Below are positions 52,912-59,684 of a stretch of 64,000 nucleotides of DNA, piece after piece. The stretch's first letter is position 1. Each line of letters opens with the position of its first letter. The notes below the pieces were generated by a model. It worked only from the letters and a program-made list of their open reading frames with translations. It was not told the origin of the DNA and searched no databases. The position numbers and the translations under genes were made by a program. The DNA comes from CAIXSC01 sp046349915 (lineage in GTDB: Bacteria; Planctomycetota; Planctomycetia; Pirellulales; Pirellulaceae): contig JAXMBL010000008.1 in the NCBI GenBank assembly GCA_046349915.1, positions 372,001 through 436,000 on the forward strand, in the 5' to 3' direction.

Positions 52912-52932
52912 GGGCAGGTTGAAAACCTGCCC
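52912..52932. repeat. Third copy of the 21-bp palindrome
   Basis: GGGCAGGTT-GAA-AACCTGCCC, just downstream (minus-strand sense) of the lectin-fold secreted gene, a position suitable for a terminator-like hairpin. Between 52801 and 52911 nothing else is seen. Confidence 0.85.
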
Positions 52933-52949
52933 CACGAATCGCATTCGAC

Positions 52950-53633
52950 TCACTTGTTACGAACAACTCGGAAGTTATCGAATCGCACCCAGTGCTCTTG
53001 GTCGCTTGTACCGCCGTAGGCACTCAACGCGAATCCTCGCTTGGACACATTGGGACGAAGAGCGGAATGAAAGGCATTGAGGTACTTGCCCTGCGCCGAC
53101 GGTCCAATTTGGAAGTAACCGTAGCCGTCTCGCACTAAAATCCTCAGCGCCCCAAATTCATCGTTCGCCGGCCAGAATTTCAACGCATACTGTTGTGGAT
53201 CGCCTTCGGTACCTTCTTTGCCAATGAACTCCACCTGTGGCGGCGAAAATACCAAGTGTCCGTTCACATTCATTTTCAAGGCGCTAAACTCTCCGCCATG
53301 CTCGTCGGTCAGAAACAAACCAGCAGATTCGGCTGGCTCCGTAAAGTGATCTAACACCGTCACTTCAACCGATGCAGTTACGGACTCCGAAGTTTCAAAC
53401 GGAAGAAGCACCATCAGCATGGGTGTTTCCTTGGCGCTCTTTCCAGGTTGCACTCGCATTTCCAAGCCGCCATTTTTCAGGCGATAATCCTCCTTCTTCA
53501 ACCCGACCACGGTCCATTTCGGCGACAAGCCACGGTCGAACTTGTCCTCAAATAACAATTCCTCCGCAACACTCCCTTGCGCCGCGGCGAAAATCAGCAA
53601 CAGCACCACGATTAGTGGAAGAAGTCGAAACAT
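52950..53633 (-). CDS. Secreted lectin/glucanase-fold protein
   Basis: About 227 residues from the ATG at 53633 (MFRLLPLIVVLLLIFAAAQG), a signal peptide. The mature part starts with EELLFEDKFDRGLSPKWTVVG, the typical entry of a concanavalin-like jelly roll as seen in DUF1080-type and related secreted proteins. It continues with LKNGGLEMRVQPG, SAGLFLTDEHGGEF and a final FDNFRVVRNK, a common last strand. No catalytic acid pair is recognisable. It is the last gene of the minus-strand run headed by the DUF4062 gene (58 bases from the WD40 gene), so it may share a transcript. Confidence 0.8.
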   Translation of the reverse strand: MFRLLPLIVVLLLIFAAAQGSVAEELLFEDKFDRGLSPKWTVVGLKKEDYRLKNGGLEMRVQPGKSAKETPMLMVLLPFETSESVTASVEVTVLDHFTEPAESAGLFLTDEHGGEFSALKMNVNGHLVFSPPQVEFIGKEGTEGDPQQYALKFWPANDEFGALRILVRDGYGYFQIGPSAQGKYLNAFHSALRPNVSKRGFALSAYGGTSDQEHWVRFDNFRVVRNK

Positions 53634-53691
53634 GATTTGGTTCCATTTGGACTTGAGAATCGTCAATCTACGCTAGCGACACTCACGCTGA

Positions 53692-54969
53692 TCACTTGAC
53701 CTCCTTAAACCAGATTACCGTTTCATTCAGGTCACTCCCCTGACAAATGCGTTCGACTTCACCAGTGAGAGTCTCGCTGTCGCTCACTCGTATCGTTAAT
53801 CTCGTCTTGTACTCGAAGTACCAGCCGCTATCGGGCGTGATACCGCCAGAAATGATTAGCCTTCCATGCCCATCAGAATCTCGAGAAAAGCTGGCTGCCC
53901 TCAGTAGTTGGTGATTTCCCACAAAGAGACAGGCAGGAACCGCGGCCGCCCAACCACTCGGCTCATGGGAATCAACTTCCCAGGCAATCGCACTGCCATC
54001 CTTATGCACGGTGACCAGCCGATCTCCACTCGGCGAGAAGGCGAGGCCGGTGGCGGTCGAGGGTACGTCGACCCAATAGAGCTTGCGATTCGCAGTCCGT
54101 TCCCAGACTCGAATTCGCCCGACCAACCCCGCACATAGGTTCGTTGATCCACCACCAACGCCAAAGATCCGCCTGCCGTCCGGGTGAAAGGCGACCTGGG
54201 ATACATACGAGTAGCTTGGAGGCTGGTCGTCCATGTCAAGGCGAGCAATCTGTCGAAGATCTTCCGAATCAAGACGGAGCAAGTGCGGGCCGCACGCGTA
54301 CCCTGTGTCCGTGCCGACGAGGAGTTCATTCCCGTCACGGGAGAACTCGACCGCCGTGATGAACTTGGTGGAGCTCACGCTGCAAGACGTCTTTTTCCCG
54401 ATATCAATCTCAATCACATCAATGGAGGCCCAACCCTTACCGCCATAGGGCCCTGGCTGGTGGTAGCAACCGACGACGGCGAGTTTCATTCCATCCGGCG
54501 AGAACGAGATGGCTTGTACGTTGGCGGCGTCGGAGAATTCCAGAATCGGTGTTGAATTCCCTCCGTTCCAGGCAAGAGCCTTACCTTCGTCGGTACTGAC
54601 CGCGATCCGATTCGCTTGCTTGGAGACGGCGCCAGCCTTGATTCCGTTCTTGAACTTCTTGACCGGTATGGCATCCTGGCCGGTCTGCACATCGATCAGA
54701 TGAACTTCCGCCTCGCTAGCGACATCAGTTCCGATGAGCAGGTACTTACCACCTGATGAGAACGAGACCGCAGTCACCTTCTCCGGGGAACTGACCAGAG
54801 GCCGCGTAATACCCGTAATGGGCGACCATAAGACCACCAGTCCCCGCTCGCCCTCTCGGCCTTCCTTCCGGGCCTCGCCTGCAAGGGCCACCCAATCTCC
54901 GCTGGGGCTGTGTGATACAGACGACAAACTCGCGAACTGACCGCTCATCGTGGCAACAGGCTTGAGCAT
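53692..54969 (-). CDS. WD40-repeat beta-propeller protein
   Basis: A 425-residue protein without signal peptide. WD40-like blades are visible, for example SVSHSPSGDWVALAG, AVSFSSGGKYLLIGTD, AISFSPDGMKLAVVG, AVEFSRDGNELLVGTD, QVAFHPDGRRIFGVGG and LAFSPSGDRLVTVHKDGSAIAWE. The C-terminal region has a short all-beta extension. WD40 propellers are protein-binding platforms. It is third in the DUF4062 run, 65 bases after the membrane protein, and is the only obviously cytoplasmic partner in that run. It may be a scaffold or sensor for the DUF4062 protein, an inference. Confidence 0.85.
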   Translation of the reverse strand: MLKPVATMSGQFASLSSVSHSPSGDWVALAGEARKEGREGERGLVVLWSPITGITRPLVSSPEKVTAVSFSSGGKYLLIGTDVASEAEVHLIDVQTGQDAIPVKKFKNGIKAGAVSKQANRIAVSTDEGKALAWNGGNSTPILEFSDAANVQAISFSPDGMKLAVVGCYHQPGPYGGKGWASIDVIEIDIGKKTSCSVSSTKFITAVEFSRDGNELLVGTDTGYACGPHLLRLDSEDLRQIARLDMDDQPPSYSYVSQVAFHPDGRRIFGVGGGSTNLCAGLVGRIRVWERTANRKLYWVDVPSTATGLAFSPSGDRLVTVHKDGSAIAWEVDSHEPSGWAAAVPACLFVGNHQLLRAASFSRDSDGHGRLIISGGITPDSGWYFEYKTRLTIRVSDSETLTGEVERICQGSDLNETVIWFKEVK

Positions 54970-55034
54970 GGTTGCGCCTTTATCGCGAGGACGAACAACG
55001 TGCGATCAGACGCAACGCTGCGTCGTTTGGGACG

Positions 55035-55670
55035 TCACAGAGACAATTCAACATGTGGCGCGAATCGAGATAACGCACTCTTCCAGGCGGCTTTGCACTC
55101 GGGAGTATCGGGTTTGACAAGAAAAGGAACTTCAAAGTGAAAGTCCTGGTCGGCTGTCACCACCAGACTGGCATGGGCGAAGTTGCCAAAGTTGGCTCCA
55201 CTTCCCACTTCTTCAAAATGAACTCGTCTTACATCCTTCCAATGAAAGACCTGTGTTTGCTCGCCTCCGTGAATGGTGCGAGCAGGCATATACAGCGTTA
55301 AGGATTCCGAAGTTAACACGACCTGAGGGGGGGAGTCCGCGAAATGAGCGAAGTCGAGAAAGACAGGAATCACGCCTAACGCGATCCCGGCCATCGCGGT
55401 TAGCCACCTTGGAAGCAAGAGGTCACTGACGAGCAAATAGATCAGCGAGGCGAGACACACGCCCCATATGGCCCAGAAACCGGTGCGGCTGGCGTATCCC
55501 CACCAGTTACTGGCGTTCCAGTAAACGCGTTCAGGATCTTCAAACGGACCAAAGCCTATCTTCGGGATGACAAAGACACTATGAACGACGAAGGCTGCGA
55601 GAAGACCAAAGACGAATAAGAACGCTACTTTTCCCAGTGCTTCCTCGTTGTGCCGATAGAGTTCCGACAT
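55035..55670 (-). CDS. Multi-pass membrane protein of unknown function
   Basis: About 211 residues from the ATG at 55670, with GGGAGTG upstream. Three membrane helices are visible: VAFLFVFGLLAAFVVHSVFV (about 16-36), TGFWAIWGVCLASLIYLLVS (60-81) and LTAMAGIALGVIPVFLDFAH (90-110). A C-terminal soluble domain of strands follows (VVLTSESLTLYMP, VFHWKDVRRVHFEEV, FHFEVPFLVK), which resembles a PH-like domain of the kind fused to membrane anchors in many bacterial proteins. The family was not recognised. It lies between the DUF4062 and WD40 genes with 58- and 65-base gaps, so the three are probably co-transcribed. Confidence 0.82.
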   Translation of the reverse strand: MSELYRHNEEALGKVAFLFVFGLLAAFVVHSVFVIPKIGFGPFEDPERVYWNASNWWGYASRTGFWAIWGVCLASLIYLLVSDLLLPRWLTAMAGIALGVIPVFLDFAHFADSPPQVVLTSESLTLYMPARTIHGGEQTQVFHWKDVRRVHFEEVGSGANFGNFAHASLVVTADQDFHFEVPFLVKPDTPECKAAWKSALSRFAPHVELSL

Positions 55671-55728
55671 TTTCAATCAACACTCCCGAATTGCGACTCC
55701 ATTCCGGCGATTGAGGTTACGCAGAGCC

Positions 55729-56970
55729 TCAACGCACTGTAGAGCGAGGTAGGCCTGATCGCACCCATTCGCGCGCTAGTTGCAGAGCAAAGGCATCACG
55801 ATCGACAACCAGCAACTCAAACCCAATTTGTGGGTCCTTCTTGAGCCGCTGAATAGGAACATCAGGGAGAAGCGAGTCGACGATTTGTTGCACCTGGTTC
55901 ATGCTCAGCTCGTAACTCTCCACCCGAATGCAACGACCAACCCAACGCTCGCCTAACCAGCGTTCGAGCAAAGGGCCGCGAACCCCAACCTTCAGCATGG
56001 CCTCCTGGTTGTTGCTTGTTGGCGGCAAGACAGCGGTGGCGCCTGAGCTCGTCTGTGGTAAGGCGTTAACAAAGTTAGTCCATGCGCTGGTCTGCCTGTC
56101 CGTCTCCCGCTCAATATCGACTGACGGACCGTTCTTTCGGATTTGGCGTGCGAATTCGTCGAGTTCCGGAAACGCATTCGCGAGCCCGTCCATAATGGCC
56201 GTCGGACTGGCCATTCCCAGGAAACGACCTTGAGGATCACAGAACACAACCTGCCGTACCGAGGTTAGCGTCCTCAATAAGCTTGTCAAAAGAAAGAGCC
56301 GCGTAGACCACCAACTCCGGCCGTCGTCGATCGGGAGCACAAGGGCGCGCGCGGCGCCGGCGCGTTGGATCATTTGCTTGATGCCATACGTTGTGGAGAC
56401 GTTGACTTCAGCAATCCCTTGGGCGAAATCATCCATATCAGGAGTCGCCACTGAGGTCTCGCCCAGCACACGATCGACCATGTGACGAGTCAAACCTTGA
56501 GCCGATACCGCGGCCGCAACTTGGCTCGCCAAATCATCGGGCGTGCGGAAGATGCCAGCGAGGTAGTCGGAGCCGAGCTGTGCGCGTAAGCGGGATACAT
56601 CTTCGCCTGCCCCCGGAGTACTGCTCATTGCATCGACACGGTTTGGCGGCCATGGCGCGTCTGGGTCGAGTAGAAATGCTAGCACGGGTTTGCCGTTTGC
56701 CTTCGCCTCGTTTAACTCGATTTCTGTGATTGAACGGCCGCCAAGCGGCGTCGCGGTGCGCTCGGGCACATACCCAAACCGCCAGGCAACAATGATCACA
56801 TAGACGTCAGCGGCCCGTACATCCGCTTTGCAGCGTTCTACCGGCTTGCTCCCCTCGGCGACGTACTGCTCCATGCCAATGACGTCGTGACCCATGCGAC
56901 GCAACGTGCGATCCACGGCGGCGCGATAATCAATAAGATCCTGGTAGGTCGAGGATATGTAGACTTTCAT
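55729..56970 (-). CDS. DUF4062 (TIR-like) N-terminal domain protein
   Basis: A 413-residue protein starting KVYISSTYQDLIDYRAAV, then HDVIGMEQYVA and DVYVIIVAWRFGYVPE, then SITEIELNEAKANGKPVLAF. These are the sequence features of DUF4062, a TIR-like nucleotide-fold domain found in STAND, NLR-like and other conflict-related proteins. The remaining 280 residues form an uncharacterised region of mixed structure with VLPIDDGRSWWSTRLFLLTSLL and a VRQVVFCDPQGRFLGM strand, and a C-terminal part with WVGRCIRVESYE. I see no NACHT/NB-ARC P-loop. It heads a run with a membrane protein, a WD40 protein and a secreted protein. A defence or signalling role is possible but unproven. Confidence 0.85.
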   Translation of the reverse strand: MKVYISSTYQDLIDYRAAVDRTLRRMGHDVIGMEQYVAEGSKPVERCKADVRAADVYVIIVAWRFGYVPERTATPLGGRSITEIELNEAKANGKPVLAFLLDPDAPWPPNRVDAMSSTPGAGEDVSRLRAQLGSDYLAGIFRTPDDLASQVAAAVSAQGLTRHMVDRVLGETSVATPDMDDFAQGIAEVNVSTTYGIKQMIQRAGAARALVLPIDDGRSWWSTRLFLLTSLLRTLTSVRQVVFCDPQGRFLGMASPTAIMDGLANAFPELDEFARQIRKNGPSVDIERETDRQTSAWTNFVNALPQTSSGATAVLPPTSNNQEAMLKVGVRGPLLERWLGERWVGRCIRVESYELSMNQVQQIVDSLLPDVPIQRLKKDPQIGFELLVVDRDAFALQLAREWVRSGLPRSTVR

Positions 56971-57274
56971 TAGGTCACGACCTCAACGAATTCTTTTGGC
57001 GACTATTCACTTCGGAGTTCCATCGCATACTCAAGTGACCAGTTTCCAAGCCATCAAGCCCGAGTTTCTGGGGTGGTTTCGTTCCGAATGATCGGGTGTG
57101 GCATCCAAGACAAAAAATCCGTGCTCTGTTTCCGTCCCCGTATCAATACCCAAGTTTATCGGTTTTAAAAGTTCTTGCATGCATCGGACATCAACATACC
57201 AAATAGCAAGCTCGAAAGAAATGAAATATTGGGCGAGGACGCCTGCCAGAGCGCGGGGCGCCAAAGTATCAAAT
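56971..57274. other. Stretch upstream of the DUF4062 gene
   Basis: A/T-richer than neighbouring DNA. A minus-strand frame across 57031-57354 is open, but its N-terminal part is translated repeat, so I do not call it. It should include the promoter of the DUF4062 run. Confidence 0.35.
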
Positions 57275-57439
57275 CGATGGACTAGGAGTCCGTCGTACAA
57301 TCGTAGCCCGCTCACTTCGTGAGCGGTCAGCCGCGTGACGTGCGAGCGCCCCACGCCGTCAGGTAAGTTTCGGTGCGAGCTGATTGACGCTGGGAAAACG
57401 CCTCAGTGCGCAACGGGTCGACGGACTAGAAGTCCGTCG
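57275..57439. repeat. A-B-A composite palindromic element, 165 bp
   Basis: Degenerate A at 57275-57295, B at about 57308-57326, and A at 57419-57439. The right A overlaps the coding end of the gene at 57403-58203, whose last residues (YDGLLVRRPVAH) are translated from it. Confidence 0.9.
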
Positions 57440-58203
57440 TACAGAGGCAACTCAGCCAACCAGACTAGCAACTCGCCAAGCAAATCCAGGGAACGGTCGG
57501 CGTTCTCCACCGTCAGATAATTCCAGTAGCCCATCCCGATTCCCAATACCGATTCGAAGCAAACTCGCTGCTGCGAGGGAATGGTAAACTCGTCGCGTGC
57601 AATTTGCACGGTATAGGCTAGCTGTGGCATCAGCATCTTGCCGGAATAGCGGATTTCGATCGTCAACCGAGTGCCAGACAACTCGCCATCGTACCGCCAG
57701 ATCTCACTGTCTAAATCCTTGATCTGCGGCGCGAACAATTTCCCCAGCGCCTTATCGACCTTGCGACGCAAAGCCGCGGGAGTCAGTGGGCGGAGATCGC
57801 TCAAATTGGGAAGAAGAGCGGGCGAGGGAGTTAATGCCAAGCCGCTTAGACCTTGCCCTTCGTAGAAGCCAGCGAGTCCCTGTAATCCCACATCCTTGGC
57901 TAAGCCGGCTAGCAAATTGACACCCGAGTACCTGACGCCTCGGTTCAAATGCGGCAACGCCATCGCTTCGGCATACTGAGCCGCCACAGGGTTAGGCGGC
58001 GGCAACAGCCAATGATTCGCCGCCCAGCTCACCACGACTTCCCGGAGCGAATCTTGTTCGGCGATTGACAGAGTCGCAAAGTGATCGAGAAAACAGAGCA
58101 CTCGCGTGTCGGGCACTCGACTCAGGCGCGGGAAGCCAGCCGCTTGCTCGGCGATAAACTCCGAGCGTATCCAGTCCAGGACGACCTTTCCCGTGTCCGA
58201 CAT
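57403..58203 (-). CDS. Hypothetical protein with repeat-derived C-terminal tail
   Basis: 266 residues with no signal peptide, starting with ATG at 58203. It follows the cytochrome-WD40 gene by two bases, so the two are translationally coupled. The body is helical in the first 150 residues (a CFLDHFATLSIAEQDSLREVV segment, VSWAANHWLLPP) and has a beta-rich second half (SEIWRYDGELSGTRLTIEIRY, YTVQIARDEFTI). The family was not recognised. The natural end is around LLVWLAELP. The last residues and the stop lie inside the A palindrome of the composite repeat, which has replaced or extended the original 3' end. Confidence 0.75.
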   Translation of the reverse strand: MSDTGKVVLDWIRSEFIAEQAAGFPRLSRVPDTRVLCFLDHFATLSIAEQDSLREVVVSWAANHWLLPPPNPVAAQYAEAMALPHLNRGVRYSGVNLLAGLAKDVGLQGLAGFYEGQGLSGLALTPSPALLPNLSDLRPLTPAALRRKVDKALGKLFAPQIKDLDSEIWRYDGELSGTRLTIEIRYSGKMLMPQLAYTVQIARDEFTIPSQQRVCFESVLGIGMGYWNYLTVENADRSLDLLGELLVWLAELPLYDGLLVRRPVAH

Positions 58204-58205
58204 AA

Positions 58206-59645
58206 CTACTTCAGTTCGCCCACCGGTTTGCCATCCTTTACTTCCCAGACCTTAATCTGGCCAGCATAGTCCCCTGTGATCACTCGCTGACCATCGTGCG
58301 TCAACACGATCTTCGAGGGCATATCGGCGAAGCCTTCCATCTTGACCAGTTGGTTGCCGTCCGACCGCCAGACGCGCGCCGAGTTGTCTCGGCCTACGGT
58401 GGCGAAAACCCCGGAATGAGCATACTTCACTCCAAGAACGCCCGGCAGTTTGTTTCGTGGCGAAGGAGTGCGGCTAGTCGAACCCGAGGCCGCGTGCGCG
58501 TTAATCGATCGAGTTGGGAAACCATCCTCGGCAAACCATAAGATGACGCGCCCATCCTCGCTCGCCGTCGCCAGCATCTGCGAGTCGGCCCGCCAACTCA
58601 TGTCGGTCACGGCCTCCTTGTGGTCGCCCAGGGTAAACACAATGCCGCCCGTGGCCGCTTCCCACACAAACACGCCGCCGTTGCGATCGCCGGTAGCAAG
58701 CAACTCGCCATCAGGACTAAACTCCAACGACGTCACCCAATCGGTGTGCTTCTTCATCTTCTGTCGCAGTTCACCAGTCTCGGTGTCAAAGATCTTGACC
58801 AGCTTACTCGGCCCACCCAAGGCGACTCGCTTGTGATCGGCACTGATATCGGCGGCCAACACCACGTCTGACTCGTCGCCAATCTCGCCCACGCGATTGC
58901 CGGTCTCGACGTCGAACAGCACCACTTTCCCCAACGCCGCACCGCGACCGCCAGCAGCCAGCAGCAGCTTGCCATTGCGACTAAACTTCAGCACGTAGGG
59001 GATCCGCTCGGGAAACGGCAGGTCGCCAATTTTCTCCAGTGTGTCCGTGTTGAACAGCGAGATTCGCTCGTGGCCCGCGACCGCCGCGACGGGCGCCCAA
59101 GGACTCGCCGCCATCGCCGTCACCGGTGGGGCTCGCAAGACCGCGGGGAGTTCGACGGCCGGGAGCGATTTGGGCATTGGCGGAGGCCCTTCGGGCTTCC
59201 CCATCGAAACGCTCGACAAGTCCAAGTCAACTTTGCGCGAAGCAACCTTCGCGGCTCCGGCCTGCGTGTCGGGAGCGCCGAGTTCAATCCAACGTTTGAG
59301 CAAGGCAATTTCGGTCTCGGGAATCTTCGGCTGCTTGGGCGGCATCGCCGGTTCGTCCAAATGCGACACGAGGCGATACAACAAGCTCTGGTCCGGCTTT
59401 CCCGGAGAAATTGCTTCGCCGCTGGCCCCGCCGGTCATCACCGTCTGGTAGGTCATGACGTTGAGGTCCGAGGTGGCTTTGTCCGCGTTGTGGCAATTCG
59501 CGCAGTGCTTGCGCAGAACCGGCAGCACATGGTCCTTGTAAGTCACCACGTCACTGGCCTTTGCCGCGGGCTTAGCCTCCTGAGCGCTTGCCAGCACGGG
59601 GCAAAGCAACCAGGCAAATCCGATAATTAGCCGACAAACTCGCAT
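58206..59645 (-). CDS. Cytochrome c (PSD1)-WD40 fusion protein
   Basis: A 479-residue protein with a signal peptide (CRLIIGFAWLLCPVLASA). A planctomycete cytochrome C domain has the heme motif CANCH (C48, C51, H52), a GEAISPGKPDQSLLYRLV block and a late PPKQPKIPETEIALLKRWIELGAP. After a proline-rich linker (residues about 150-165) seven WD40-like blades run to the C-terminus, for example LKFSRNGKLLLAAGG, ADISADHKRVALGG and LEFSPDGELLATGDRNGGVFVWE. This exported cytochrome/propeller combination is common in planctomycetes. It is probably co-transcribed with the DUF1549/DUF1553 gene upstream and the hypothetical gene downstream. Confidence 0.92.
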   Translation of the reverse strand: MRVCRLIIGFAWLLCPVLASAQEAKPAAKASDVVTYKDHVLPVLRKHCANCHNADKATSDLNVMTYQTVMTGGASGEAISPGKPDQSLLYRLVSHLDEPAMPPKQPKIPETEIALLKRWIELGAPDTQAGAAKVASRKVDLDLSSVSMGKPEGPPPMPKSLPAVELPAVLRAPPVTAMAASPWAPVAAVAGHERISLFNTDTLEKIGDLPFPERIPYVLKFSRNGKLLLAAGGRGAALGKVVLFDVETGNRVGEIGDESDVVLAADISADHKRVALGGPSKLVKIFDTETGELRQKMKKHTDWVTSLEFSPDGELLATGDRNGGVFVWEAATGGIVFTLGDHKEAVTDMSWRADSQMLATASEDGRVILWFAEDGFPTRSINAHAASGSTSRTPSPRNKLPGVLGVKYAHSGVFATVGRDNSARVWRSDGNQLVKMEGFADMPSKIVLTHDGQRVITGDYAGQIKVWEVKDGKPVGELK

Positions 59646-59684
59646 GGCACACTCGATGCGTAAGCGGAACGTTCGTGATTGAAC

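Noticed and set aside
57031..57354. Minus-strand frame of 107 codons
   Set aside because: The first 25 residues are translated composite repeat, and the remainder has no recognised motif or start signal; treated as non-coding or a fragment.
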